This document shows, in pieces, positions 8,036-17,065 of a stretch of DNA of 64,000 nucleotides (position 1 is its first letter; each line of letters starts with the position of its first letter). The stretch is from CBDDDW01 sp965226805 (GTDB lineage Bacteria; Chloroflexota; Dehalococcoidia; Lucifugimonadales; JAGWBF01). Under the pieces are notes generated by a model, which was not told the origin of the DNA, searched no databases, and worked only from the letters and a program-made list of their open reading frames with translations. The stretch is taken from NCBI GenBank assembly GCA_965226805.1, contig CBDDDW010000028.1, positions 186,001 to 250,000 of the forward strand, given 5' to 3'. Made by a program: the position numbers and the translations under genes.

Positions 8036-9148
8036 ATGGCCAAGAACGGTTTCAGGGTGCTCGACAGCGATATTCACGTGATGGAGCCGGCGGACCTCTG
8101 GGACCGGTACCTTGAGCCACCCTACAAGGGTCGAGTCCACGGCCTTCACGAGTTCACGCTGGACATGCGCATCGCCATTGACGGCCAGGTTGTGCCCACT
8201 GTCCTGGGCACCGAGGAAAGGCTCGCCACCAAGGAGATGGTCAGGACGGAAGAGGTCTACCAGAGATACTCCGAGGGCGGCTGGACGTCCAAGCTGCAGC
8301 TCGAAGCCATGGAGGTGGAGGGTGTAGATGTAGCCGTGATATACCCGTCCAGGGGCCTGTGTGGCGTGGCCATCGATGGGATGGACCCCGGTCTGTCCTC
8401 CGCGATCGCCAGGGCTTACAACAACTGGCTTTACGATTTCTGCCAGGAGGACCCCAGCAGGCTGCTGGCCGCGGGTATGGTCACTCCCTTCGACATCGAG
8501 GACGCCGTAGACGAGGCGAGTAGATTTGTGAAGGACCTGGGGTTCAAAGCCGCCTTCCTGCGGCCTAACCTGGTCAACGGGCGCAACTGGTACGATCCCT
8601 ACTACGAACCTTTATGGGCCACCCTGGAGGAGCTCGGCGTGCCCCTTGGCTTTCACGAAAGTCAGGGACCCCTGATTCCCCAGGTGGGAATGCAGTTTGG
8701 CGGCAACGCGATGCTGCGCCACACGGCTTCTCACCCCTTCGAGCAGGCCCTGGCCCTCATGGCCTTCTGTGGCAGTGGCGTCCTGGAGCGCCACCCTGGA
8801 CTGAGGGTGGGTTTCCTGGAGGGCAACTGTAGCTGGGTGCCCTTCGTGCTGTGGCGCCTGGACGAGCACTGGGAAAGACTGGGCGGGATCTACGCCCCGG
8901 AGCTCAAGATGGCCCCCAGCGAGTACTTCAAGCGCCAGTGCTTCGTATCGGTCGAGTGTGATGAAGAGCCGGCCAAGTACACCATCGACTGGCTGGGAGA
9001 TAACCAGATAGTCTTCTCCACGGATTTCCCCCATCCCGACTCCAAGTTCCCGGACTCGGTGGACAACTTCATGAAGCTGCCCCTCACCGAAGAGAGCAAG
9101 CGCAAGGTGTTGTGGGACAACTGCGCCTCCTACTACGGGCTGGATTGA
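8036..9148 (+). CDS. Amidohydrolase-2 family metal-dependent hydrolase
   Basis: 370 residues, starting at an ATG behind a strong AGGAGGAGAG site. It belongs to the amidohydrolase-2 (ACMSD-like) group of TIM-barrel enzymes. The metal-binding motif after strand 1 is DSDIHV, a conserved His follows in LGFHESQG near residue 206, and the C-terminal strand motif FSTDFPHPDS holds the catalytic Asp. ACMSD relatives decarboxylate or hydrolyse ring-cleavage products. It is followed after 41 bp by a VOC-fold gene, which fits a small aromatic or ring-opening catabolic unit. Two further paralogues of this type lie at 58896 and 62007. Confidence 0.88.
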   Translation: MAKNGFRVLDSDIHVMEPADLWDRYLEPPYKGRVHGLHEFTLDMRIAIDGQVVPTVLGTEERLATKEMVRTEEVYQRYSEGGWTSKLQLEAMEVEGVDVAVIYPSRGLCGVAIDGMDPGLSSAIARAYNNWLYDFCQEDPSRLLAAGMVTPFDIEDAVDEASRFVKDLGFKAAFLRPNLVNGRNWYDPYYEPLWATLEELGVPLGFHESQGPLIPQVGMQFGGNAMLRHTASHPFEQALALMAFCGSGVLERHPGLRVGFLEGNCSWVPFVLWRLDEHWERLGGIYAPELKMAPSEYFKRQCFVSVECDEEPAKYTIDWLGDNQIVFSTDFPHPDSKFPDSVDNFMKLPLTEESKRKVLWDNCASYYGLD

Positions 9149-9189
9149 CCGCTACGAACTCTCGTTAGAGCACAAGGAAGGAAAATCAT

Positions 9190-9663
9190 ATGGTTCAACC
9201 GAAACGGCTCGCACATCTCGTTCTCAGGGTCCGCGACCTAGACCGCTCCGAGCAGTTCTACACGGATACCCTCGGGCTTAAAGTGACCGGAAAGATCCCC
9301 GGCACGATGGTGTTCATGGGCGCGGAGCCCCAGTCCTCCCACGAGCTGGCGCTGATGTCTGTAGGCCCGGATGCGCCCGGCCCTGAGCAGGGTCGGGTCG
9401 GACTCTATTATTTCGCGTGGGAGATGGAGTCCTTCGACGACCTCAAGCGGATGTATCAGAACCTGAAGCATACAGGGGCCAACATCGCGGGCATCGGCGA
9501 CCACGGGATTTCGATGGGGGTCTACTTCTTCGACCCCGACGGGAACGAGATCGAGGTCTTCTACGAGCTGCCCCGAGACCAATGGCCGGAGGGTGGAGTC
9601 GTCTCCAGCGGCAAGTTCCCAGGGAGCCTGGAGGAAGAAGAGCCGGTAGTCCAGTCGGCCTAG
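9190..9663 (+). CDS. VOC-superfamily (glyoxalase/extradiol dioxygenase-like) protein
   Basis: 157 residues with a paired beta-alpha-beta-beta-beta layout. It starts LAHLVLRVRDLDRSEQFYTD and ends in FFDPDGNEIEVFYELP. The first-strand His (residue 8) and the late Glu of NEIEVFYE are typical metal ligands of this superfamily. It may be a dioxygenase, isomerase or lyase. It is probably co-transcribed with the preceding amidohydrolase. Confidence 0.85.
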   Translation: MVQPKRLAHLVLRVRDLDRSEQFYTDTLGLKVTGKIPGTMVFMGAEPQSSHELALMSVGPDAPGPEQGRVGLYYFAWEMESFDDLKRMYQNLKHTGANIAGIGDHGISMGVYFFDPDGNEIEVFYELPRDQWPEGGVVSSGKFPGSLEEEEPVVQSA

Positions 9664-9675
9664 CAGGGGGTTCGG

Positions 9676-9712
9676 ATTACGGGCAAAGGGGCTCGCCCCT
9701 CTGCACTCCCCA
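9676..9712. repeat. Partial MITE-like repeat copy
   Basis: The segment reads CGGGCAAAGGGGCTCGCCCC TCTGCACTCCCC in two parts. This is the inverse of the core of the 63230-63315 element (GTGCAGAGGGCGAAGCCCCT). The ends are missing. It lies in the gap between the VOC gene and the epimerase gene. Confidence 0.55.
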
Positions 9713-9813
9713 TATACCTATGCCGCGTTATTAGCTACGATCTTATCCTGGTCTTCTTTGTCGATCCCTCCAGAAACCGCTCAGTCCCCGATACGCTCGA
9801 AGAAACAACCGAT

Positions 9814-10782
9814 TTACCCCCGGTAGAACGCGGCATAGTCCCGAAGGGCAGACTCGATGTCGTACTGCGGCTCGTACCCAAGCCCGTCACGTGCGCGCGT
9901 AAGGTCCATGAGTACCTCCATCTGGATAGAGAAGCTCTCGTCCCCTGAAGGCACCGGCGCCGAATGCACCCTGGAGTTTGGAATAGCCTTTTCGAACGCA
10001 GCGGCGATATTTTGGGCCGAATCGATTTTCCCGGTACCCACGTTGAACACACGGCTCTGGGCCCCGTCGGTGTGGCAGGCCAGGACCGTTCCCAGGGCCG
10101 CGTCCTTGGAGTAGACCAGCTCCGCATGGCCCAGCATCTCGGACATCGTAGCCTCCCCGCTGGCCAACAGTGCCTCCATCAGATCGCGGAAGGCGCCCGT
10201 CAGCCCCCCGCCCCCTCCCCGTCCTCGCCAAGGGCCGTAAATTCCTGCGTATCGAACCGCACGGAAGTCGACGCCGAACCAGCGGGCATAGTTGAGTCCG
10301 AGGTTCTCGCTCGCCTGCTTCGTGGTCGCATAAATGGTGGTGGGCCTGGGATGGACCTCCTCACGCAAGAGGGCTCCCGAGTCGTCATCTCCGCCCCCGG
10401 CCATGGAGGAGTAGAGGCCGACGGTGCTGCTGAAGACGACCCGCTGGATGCCGAAGATTCGAGCCGCCTCCAGCACATTGGCCGTGCCCATTATGTTGAC
10501 AGCGATGGACGCGTAGGGGTTCTGCTGTGCTCCAGGGGTCAGATTCGGATTGGCCGCGGTCAGGATCACGTGGGTGATCGCCTCCTCTCGGATGACCCGG
10601 GCCAGGTCCAAGGGCGCCAGAATATCCCCTCGGACGATCTTCACCGCCGTCGGATCCACGATTTCGGAGATGGCGTCGGCCTGAGGCGCGATATCCAACA
10701 AGACCGGCCTCTCACCCCTCTCCACTTCTATACGGGCCACCTGGGCTCCGACGACCCCTGCGCCTACGATCAGTACAGTCAT
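9814..10782 (-). CDS. NAD(P)-dependent epimerase/dehydratase (extended SDR)
   Basis: 322 residues from the ATG at 10782, with GAGAGG upstream. The Rossmann nucleotide-binding signature is at the N-terminus (VLIVGAGVVGAQVAR). The catalytic Ser region (VVFSSTVGLYSS) and the YxxxK pair (YATTKQASE) are also present, so this is an active extended short-chain dehydrogenase of the GalE/UDP-sugar epimerase type. The substrate is not evident. It is convergent with the VOC gene. Confidence 0.85.
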   Translation of the reverse strand: MTVLIVGAGVVGAQVARIEVERGERPVLLDIAPQADAISEIVDPTAVKIVRGDILAPLDLARVIREEAITHVILTAANPNLTPGAQQNPYASIAVNIMGTANVLEAARIFGIQRVVFSSTVGLYSSMAGGGDDDSGALLREEVHPRPTTIYATTKQASENLGLNYARWFGVDFRAVRYAGIYGPWRGRGGGGGLTGAFRDLMEALLASGEATMSEMLGHAELVYSKDAALGTVLACHTDGAQSRVFNVGTGKIDSAQNIAAAFEKAIPNSRVHSAPVPSGDESFSIQMEVLMDLTRARDGLGYEPQYDIESALRDYAAFYRG

Positions 10783-10810
10783 CAACTGCCTCTCTGGACG
10801 GGCGGTCTTA

Positions 10811-10950
10811 TAGCGGGGTGCTGAAAAACTCTTTCGACCATCCCTCTGGCCCCTTCCCTTTGATAGACTCAGGACATGCCTGGCCAGGAAGGGGGATTAT
10901 ATCCGAGGGACACCCATTCGGCTGGCTCAGGGCAGGCCTTCATCCGTCTG
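10811..10950. repeat. MITE-like repeat copy, degenerate
   Basis: The sequence starts TAGCGGGGTGCTGAAAAACT and continues through GGACACCCATTCGGCTGGCTCAGGGCAGG. It matches the copy at 51914-52110 over most of its first 140 bp. The distal inverted end is not recognisable. The rest of the gap to 11108 shows no gene. Confidence 0.6.
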
Positions 10951-11108
10951 AGGCGGACCGGCAGAGGGGGCCAAGCTATTCTGGTTGAGGAAACTGCCCA
11001 TGTCAACCTTACCGGAGGCGCCGTGCTGGGGAGGGTTGTGAACCGATCTCTTCGCGGGCACATCTAAAGATAGTGTTAACCACACCAATCCATTGATGGG
11101 AGACAGTA

Positions 11109-11415
11109 ATGGAACTCACCATAAGTGAGGAGGCCGTCTCACACCTGCGCAACAAGGGCGGGGCAATGGCGCTGGACTTCATACCTGTCGTCGGCTGAGG
11201 GGGCAGGCCCCAGGTGGCGGTCGACACCTACCTAAGAAAGAAGAGCACGGCGGCTTATCCAGGTCACCCGCTTGAATGGGGTGCAGATCCTGGTTTCACA
11301 CAACCTGGCCCGCATAGCGAGGAAGGTCCACGTCGGAATGAAGCGGTCGTTCCTTTGGAGGTCCTTCGACATAGAAGTGGAGCCGGAGGGTGGCCATTTA
11401 CATGGCCGAGGCTGA
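11109..11415 (+). pseudogene. HesB/IscA-like selenoprotein candidate, frameshifted
   Basis: Starting at ATG 11109 (GGGAGA upstream) the frame reads MELTISEEAVSHLRNKGG AMALDFIPVVG, then TGA at 11196-11198, then GGRPQVAVDTYLRKK. A single-base shift between about 11240 and 11275 is needed to continue with LNGVQILVSHNLARIARK...RSFLWRSFDIEVEPE and stop at 11415. The overall order resembles a HesB/IscA domain, with the TGA where the first conserved Cys (SGCSG in IscA) would sit. A hairpin with a GGTC loop follows the TGA. HesB-like selenoproteins are a known bacterial class. The C-terminal CGCG motif of classical IscA is absent, so the protein is at best a divergent member. The shift may be a sequencing error or decay. 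Confidence 0.5.
11212..11229 (+). promoter_or_regulatory. Candidate bacterial SECIS hairpin
   Basis: AGGTG (11212-11216) and CACCT (11225-11229) pair around the loop GCGGTCGA, starting 13 nt after the TGA at 11196-11198. The spacing and the GGTC in the loop resemble the E. coli fdhF SECIS element that SelB recognises. Confidence 0.4.
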
Positions 11416-11469
11416 AGGCACTAGCCGGTCGCCGGATTCGGCGACAAAAGACGGTCCGTATAGCTGAGA

Positions 11470-13165
11470 CTACCCCACCATGTCATAGCTGCGGAGCAGC
11501 TTGCCCGGCAGCTCTCCCGTGCATTCGTTCCCTTCGAATGTGACGACGCCGTTGACTATCGTGTACCTGAGACCGGTGGGTTTCTGGATTATGCGACGTT
11601 CTCCGCCTGGGAAGTCGTAGGCGTATATGGGTTTGTCGTACAGCAATCCAAGCTCACCCTGGTTGTAGACAATGACGTCGGCCCAGTTTCCGACTCGAAG
11701 GGCGCCCCTGTCTTTGAAGTCCGCCAGCCAGGCGGGGTAGTGCGCTGATCTTATGATGGGCCTGCTCCAGGCTCATGATCTCCATGTCTCGGATCCAGAA
11801 TGACAGCCACCACGCCGGCCAGGTGGCGAGTGTGTGGAACCGGGTATGGGCGCCGCCATCGGATGCCGAGACATGTGCGTAGGGCGTTATAAACGCCTGT
11901 GCCCGCAGCTCCAACTGATCGGGGGTGTCGCGAGGGGGCAACTCGAATTCGGTCTCCAACTCTTCATCAAGGGCCAGGTCCAGGAAGGCGTCGACGGGTT
12001 CTTTCCCGGTGGCCGCGCCCAGCTCCTGGATGGTCATACCTTCGTATCTGTAGTTGCGTTCTAGCCCGACCTGCAAAACACGGGTCCTGCTCCAATCTGT
12101 CCTGCTGTGGGGCCAGTCTAGCACGTCCTGTTTCATAGCAATGCGGACCAGTGGGTCCCTCAGCTTGGCGGCACGCTCCTCCGGACTTCCAACCAAGGGC
12201 TGCACCCAGTTTGGCATGTAATCGAACATGTTGTATTCGGCCAGTTTGAATTGGCCACGGTCGATGGGGCACATGTACTGCATCAGCAAGGGCAGCCCTT
12301 CTGCATGGGAGGAGGCCACCCATTCAGGGTCCTCTCCATTGTCGTTGTCCATCACGTGAAGTGGGCGGCCGCTGACCCTCATCATGCGGGTCAGTATCGC
12401 CTGCTCACGTTTCTGCTGGTCCGGCTTGAGGCCGTAGCCCAGGGTCTGGCCCATATGGCCCACCCCAAACTGGCCAAGGACCTCCGCTAGCGCCATCAGC
12501 TCTTCCTCCGAAGCAACATGGCTGGGAAGTGGTCCACCGTCCTCACAGCGGTCCTCCATGTTCATATCCAGAGAGAATCCGAAAGCACCGACCGACATGG
12601 CTTCATGGAGCAGCTGTTTCATTTGAGTCAGCTCATCCGGTGTCACCGAGGTCCTCTCCCTGGCCGCCATCATGCCCAGCACATAGCCGCGCATCGGTGA
12701 GAAGGGAAACAGAGCCCCCACATTGACTCCCAAACCCTGGCGGTCCAGGCTGTCCAGATACTCTGGAAAGGTCTCCCAGTCCCAGCGTATTCCTTGGCGC
12801 ATCGACTCCAGGGGGATGGCCTCGATGCGGTTCATCATCCGCATGTTCAGGTCCCTGTCCTCGGGCCGAGTCGGCGCGAAGCCGAACCCGCACTGTCCGA
12901 TGGTGAGGGAAGTGACGCCGAACCAGCCGGACAGGGAGGCATAGGGGTCCCAGTTGAGCTGGGCGTCATAGTGGGTGTGCAGGTCTACAATCCCCGGGGC
13001 CACGATGCAGCCCCCGGCGTCGATCTCCCGGGCGCCCCCCGCGGGAATCCTGCCGCTGATCATGGCTACCCTGCCGTTTTTGACCGCCATGTCGGCACGG
13101 TACCGGGGAATACCCGTCCCATCGACGATGGTTCCACCTCTAATGACCAGGTCATATTCACTCAT
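11470..13165 (-). CDS. D-aminoacylase/N-acyl-D-amino-acid deacylase-type amidohydrolase (frameshifted near C-terminus)
   Basis: About 565 residues. It starts at ATG 13165 (MSEYDLVIRGGTIVDGTG) and shows the HxH metal motif IVDLHTHYDAQ and the late catalytic Asp in ASDGGAHTRF. The family is the D-aminoacylase branch of the amidohydrolases, which removes acyl groups from N-acyl amino acids or related amides. Near 11735 a CCCC run breaks the frame. Removing one base restores GNWADVIVYNQGELGLLYD... ending KLLRSYDMVG at 11470, which matches the end of the intact paralogue at 60045. Without the correction the protein ends out of frame at 11654. A cytoplasmic enzyme is expected. Confidence 0.85.
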
Positions 13166-13236
13166 GCTACGCACCTGACAACCTTATATTCGCGGCCCAC
13201 CGGACCCGGCGGCTCGCGGTCCTCAATAAGTCGAGC

Positions 13237-13287
13237 TGGCGCCCCCGAATGGCTTCGACCCCGGATCTCCACCTTGAAGGGGTCAAG
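13237..13287 (-). other. Truncated tRNA-Glu 3' fragment
   Basis: On the minus strand CTTCAAGGTGGAGATC... CGGGGGCGCCA matches the anticodon-to-CCA half of the intact tRNA-Glu at 13428-13506, with a few differences. The 5' half is absent. It may be a degenerate second tRNA gene or an attachment-site scar. Confidence 0.6.
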
Positions 13288-13365
13288 TATACAATCTTAT
13301 TTTATGCCGCCAGATACTGAAATTCGACGAGGGGATTGCCTCCATGGGCCAGTCGGCCCTTGTGA

Positions 13366-13413
13366 GCAAAAACATGAGGCCCATGGACTTTTTCCTCATC
13401 CATGGGCCTCATG
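13366..13413 (-). terminator. Rho-independent terminator after tRNA-Glu
   Basis: CATGAGGCCCATGGA (13373-13387) pairs perfectly with TCCATGGGCCTCATG (13399-13413) around an 11-nt loop. On the minus strand a T5 run follows (13367-13372). It stands just downstream of the leftward argC-tRNA-Glu unit. Confidence 0.8.
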
Positions 13414-13427
13414 TTGCATTTGAAAGT

Positions 13428-13506
13428 TGGTGCCCCCGAAGGGCTTCGATCCCTTGATCTCCACCTTGAAAGGGTGGCGTCCTTGGCCAGGCTAGACGAC
13501 GGGGGC
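13428..13506 (-). tRNA. tRNA-Glu (anticodon TTC)
   Basis: All four arms are seen. The acceptor is GCCCCCG/CGGGGGC, the anticodon stem CCACC/GGTGG encloses loop CTTTCAA (TTC), the T stem AAGGG/CCCTT encloses ATCGAAG, and CCA is encoded at 13428-13430. It starts about 20 bp after argC ends, so the two may share a transcript. Confidence 0.95.
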
Positions 13507-13526
13507 GCTGAGTCATTATACCGGAG

Positions 13527-14606
13527 CTACGGGTAGATAGCCAGCGCTTCCAGGGCGGTGGTCTCCGGCAGGCCGAACATGAGGTTCATGTTCTGCACTG
13601 CCTGGCCCGCGGCGCCCTTGACCAGGTTATCCAGACAGGTGATGACGATCAGCCTGCCTGTCCTCACGTCAACGGTGGGGTATACCAAGCACATATTGCT
13701 GCCCAGGGTCTGCTTGGTCTGGGGGGGATCGCACGGCACCTCGACGAAGGGTTCTCCATCATAGAAGTTGTTGTAGACCCGGCGCACCTCTTCTTTGGCG
13801 TCCTCCCAGGATGAGAAGGCGTCGGGATTCAGCGGGGCATAGCAGGAGCTCAGGATGCCGCGGGTCATGGGGATGAGGTGGGCCAGGAAGGTCACTTTCA
13901 GCTCGGTCCTCTGACTCTGATTGCCGGCAGGGTCCGGCCCGCCCTGCGGTTTGGGCGAGACCAGCTTTCCCAGCTCCTGGACTATCTCGGGAAGGTGGCG
14001 GTGGCCGTCGACGGAATAGGCCTTCACGTTTTCGTTCACCTCGGAGAAGTGAGTGGTCAGGCTGAGTCCCCTTCCGGCGCCGGATACTCCCGACTTGCCG
14101 TCGATGATGATGTCCGACTCTATCAGGCCATGCTTGATCGCGGGCGCCAACCCTAGTATGGGGCCGGTTGGATAGCAGCCGGGGTTCGCGACCAGGCGGG
14201 CCTGGGCGACCTCCGCACGATTGAGCTCAGTGAGGCCGTACACTGCTTCCTCCAGATAATGGGGACACGGGTGGGGGTCGCCGTACCACTCCGCGTATTC
14301 CGACGCCTGCCGCAACCGGAAGTCGGCGCTTATGTCAACGACCTTGACGCCATCTTCCAGGAGCGGTATCACGGCCTCGGCACTGGCCTTGTGGGGGAGG
14401 GCGGAGAAGACCAGGTCGAGACTACCGTCCAGCTCGGGCTTGATGACCAGGTCCAGGCCGGACAGATGGGGGAACACGTCGCCCAGCTTTTGGCCGGCCG
14501 CGCTTCGCCCACTAACCGAGGTAACACTAACTTCCGGGTGACGATGGAGGATTCTCGCCAACTCCGAGCCGGAGTAGCCGGTCACGTTGATGATGCCTAT
14601 TCTCAC
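13527..14606 (-). CDS. argC: N-acetyl-gamma-glutamyl-phosphate reductase
   Basis: 359 residues. This is step 3 of arginine biosynthesis: NADPH-dependent reduction of N-acetylglutamyl phosphate to the semialdehyde. The N-terminal Rossmann segment is MRIGIINVTGYSGSELARIL, the active-site Cys lies in VANPGCYPTG near residue 143, and the C-terminal HLIPMTRGILSS segment is the family signature. Length and motifs are intact. No other arg genes are adjacent, and the enzyme could also serve a LysW-type pathway, though nothing nearby suggests it. Confidence 0.95.
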   Translation of the reverse strand: MRIGIINVTGYSGSELARILHRHPEVSVTSVSGRSAAGQKLGDVFPHLSGLDLVIKPELDGSLDLVFSALPHKASAEAVIPLLEDGVKVVDISADFRLRQASEYAEWYGDPHPCPHYLEEAVYGLTELNRAEVAQARLVANPGCYPTGPILGLAPAIKHGLIESDIIIDGKSGVSGAGRGLSLTTHFSEVNENVKAYSVDGHRHLPEIVQELGKLVSPKPQGGPDPAGNQSQRTELKVTFLAHLIPMTRGILSSCYAPLNPDAFSSWEDAKEEVRRVYNNFYDGEPFVEVPCDPPQTKQTLGSNMCLVYPTVDVRTGRLIVITCLDNLVKGAAGQAVQNMNLMFGLPETTALEALAIYP

Positions 14607-14628
14607 GTCTTTACCTACTTCTTAGCCA

Positions 14629-14682
14629 CAGAGGCACAGACACACTGAGGACTAATATTTTAAGTTTTTCTCTGTGCCTCTG
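14629..14682. repeat. Inverted repeat between argC and nth
   Basis: CAGAGGCACAGA (14629-14640) and TCTGTGCCTCTG (14671-14682) are perfect complements. A second pair, ACTGAGG (14644-14650) and CCTCAGT (about 14685-14691), interleaves with the first, so both stems cannot form as one simple hairpin. The right arm lies inside the last codons of nth. Confidence 0.55.
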
Positions 14683-15467
14683 CGCCTCAGTGCCTTTGAT
14701 TCCCCCAGCTGTCGGGATGGGCAGCGGTAAGCCAGGACGCACTGTGGACACAGGGGTCTGGGCGCTTTGCATACCCTCCGCCCGTGGGTGATCAGCGACA
14801 TGTGGAAGAGATAAACCTGCTCCGGCTCCACCGCCCTCTCAAGTATGTCGTGAGCATCCTCGTAGCTGGTCTTCTCACCGATGAGGCCGAGACGCCTGGA
14901 TACCCTGTAGACGTGGGTGTCCACGGCCATCGCGGGCATGCCCAGCGAAAAGCAGAGGATCACGGCGGCCGACTTGGGCCCTATTCCGGGTAGGTCTCTC
15001 AGCCAGGCCTTGGCGTCTTGCAGGGGCATCTCCTTGAGGAACGCCAGGTCCAGCAAGCCCACTCTTTCCCGGATCAGATTAAGCACCTGCTTGATACGCG
15101 GCGCTTTTATCTTCGCCAGGCCGCCGACGTTGATGTATCGGGCTATCTCCTCGGTGTCAGCCTCCATCACCGCTTCCAGCGAACCAAAGCGGTCCATGAG
15201 CTGCCTGAACGCCCTGTCGGAGTTGATGTCCGAAGTGTGCTGGGAGAGAATCGTCAGCACCACCTCCGAGACCGGATCGGTCCGCGGCTCCCACGGGAAT
15301 GGAGCGTGTTCATTCCCAAGAGCGCCGAGAACCTCACCCGCGGTGAGGTTCCCCTGCTGCCCCGCTCCATCCGCCTGCGTGAGCCGCGGTGAGATGGTGG
15401 CGTTTACTTTATCCACGGGTGGCATATCCTCCTGCCCGGCGCGCGGAGTCCCCGCAACGCTATACAT
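14652..15467 (-). CDS. nth: Endonuclease III (DNA glycosylase/AP lyase)
   Basis: Up to 271 residues. It removes oxidised pyrimidines and cleaves abasic sites in base-excision repair. The helix-hairpin-helix is LPGIGPKSAAVIL, where the Lys is the lyase nucleophile, and the catalytic Asp lies in AVDTHVYRV. The 4Fe-4S loop C-x6-C-x2-C-x5-C (CKAPRPLCPQCVLAYRC) is intact. The start is uncertain: the ATG at 15467 has no ribosome site, while M15 (15425) has AGGAGG only two bases away. The first 45 or so residues are not conserved-looking. Confidence 0.92.
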   Translation of the reverse strand: MYSVAGTPRAGQEDMPPVDKVNATISPRLTQADGAGQQGNLTAGEVLGALGNEHAPFPWEPRTDPVSEVVLTILSQHTSDINSDRAFRQLMDRFGSLEAVMEADTEEIARYINVGGLAKIKAPRIKQVLNLIRERVGLLDLAFLKEMPLQDAKAWLRDLPGIGPKSAAVILCFSLGMPAMAVDTHVYRVSRRLGLIGEKTSYEDAHDILERAVEPEQVYLFHMSLITHGRRVCKAPRPLCPQCVLAYRCPSRQLGESKALRRRGTEKNLKY

Positions 15468-15691
15468 CAGGTCGATTTTAGCACTTTTCAGGGCGCCAAT
15501 CTATTCCAGCGACGGCAGCTCCTCTCCTGCGGAGGAAAGAATAGGACAGGAAGCTGGGGAAGTCAGCGAATATGCTATATTATTTAGTGGATGTCTCCAG
15601 TTAGCCAGAGGCCTGCGCTGGTGGCTCTGGCAGGCCCAATGTGAGCCACTGGCTGGGGAGGCAAGCTTCTGCTCCGACGAGGTGATCGCCC

Positions 15692-17065
15692 ATGGACACT
15701 GATATACGAGATCGTATCGAAGACGCACTGAAGGGACAGGACGCTCGATACATAGAGGTCCGAGTCGAGGAGGTCGAAGGTACGCACATTGTGTATCGCG
15801 GCCGAGAACTGGAAGAGGTCAGCCACCCCACCGGAATAGGAGGCTGTGTCCGAGCGCTGGCGACTGGATGGGGATTTGTATGCTTCAATGAGCTGGATGG
15901 GCTACGAGAGAAAGTAGCTACCGCCGTCCGAAACGCCCGCTTGGTTCCCGACGAGGGCACATTCATCGCTCCCATGGAGCCGGTCGTGGACATTGTTCCC
16001 CCGCTGGTGAAAAAGGACCCCCTGGCCGTATCTCTTCAGGATAAAGTGTCCCTCCTTCAAGAATACGTGGACATCATCTGGAGCGTGCCCCAGATCACCA
16101 CTTCCACTGCCAGCTATGGAGACAGCCGCCGAAATCGAATATTCGCCAGCTCGGAAGGCGCCTACATTCAGCAGCAGAAAGTAGACATCAGCATGCGGCT
16201 CAGCGCCATGGCCCGAGACGGAGGCGACGTACAACAATCCGGGTCGAGCCTGGGCTCCAATGGTGATTTTTCAGTCGTGGAGGACCTCCACGGGGAGGCG
16301 GCGAAGATTGCCCGCTGCGCCGTAGACCTGCTGACGGCGTCCCAGGCCAAGGGAGGCGAGTACACCGTGGTTCTGGACCCGGTGCTGGCGGGAGTTTTCA
16401 TACACGAAGCCTTCGGCCACCTCTCCGAGGCCGACCACGTGTACGAGGACCCTCGTATGCGGGAGATCATGGCAATGGGCCGACGCTTTGGCGGGGCCCA
16501 CCTGAACGTGGTGGATGGGGCCGCCGTGCCTGGCCTGAGAGGCAGCTACGGCTACGACGACGAGGGAGTCCCTGCCTCAAAGACTTATCTCCTGAAGGAG
16601 GGGGTACTGGTCGGCAGACTCCACTCGCGGGAGACGGCGGCCAAGCTGGGAGAGGCCCCAACGGGCAACGCCAGGGCGATAAGCTCCCAGCACCCACCCA
16701 TAGTCCGGATGACCAACACGTATATCGAGCCCGGCGCCGCCACCCTCGCGGAGATCATCTCCGATATCAAGGACGGCCTGTACGTTTCCAACTGGTACGG
16801 TGGAATGACGAGCATGGAGCAGTTCACCTTCTCAGCAGGCGAGGCCCACGCTATACGTAACGGCAAGATTGAAGAGCTGATGCGGCCCGTCCTCCTGTCG
16901 GGCAACCTTTTCACCACGCTGGAAAACTTGGATGCCATCGCCGACGATCTGGACATGAACCAGGGTGGAGGTTGCGGGAAGGGTGGCCAGTCTCCCCTTC
17001 CCGTGTCCAACGGCAGCCCCCACATACGCATCCAGAAATGCCTGATCGGCGGAGCTTCAATATGA
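15692..17065 (+). CDS. tldD: TldD metalloprotease subunit
   Basis: 457 residues. TldD is the active subunit of the TldD-TldE (PmbA) metalloprotease, which unfolds and degrades small peptides, and trims modified peptides or antitoxins in other bacteria. The zinc motif HEAFGHLSEADHV (HExxxH) is near residue 237, and the C-terminal region has the family's GGxGxGGQSP pattern (QGGGCGKGGQSPLP). A GAGGTGAT site precedes the ATG. It overlaps pmbA by ATGA, so the two subunits are translationally coupled. Confidence 0.93.
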   Translation: MDTDIRDRIEDALKGQDARYIEVRVEEVEGTHIVYRGRELEEVSHPTGIGGCVRALATGWGFVCFNELDGLREKVATAVRNARLVPDEGTFIAPMEPVVDIVPPLVKKDPLAVSLQDKVSLLQEYVDIIWSVPQITTSTASYGDSRRNRIFASSEGAYIQQQKVDISMRLSAMARDGGDVQQSGSSLGSNGDFSVVEDLHGEAAKIARCAVDLLTASQAKGGEYTVVLDPVLAGVFIHEAFGHLSEADHVYEDPRMREIMAMGRRFGGAHLNVVDGAAVPGLRGSYGYDDEGVPASKTYLLKEGVLVGRLHSRETAAKLGEAPTGNARAISSQHPPIVRMTNTYIEPGAATLAEIISDIKDGLYVSNWYGGMTSMEQFTFSAGEAHAIRNGKIEELMRPVLLSGNLFTTLENLDAIADDLDMNQGGGCGKGGQSPLPVSNGSPHIRIQKCLIGGASI

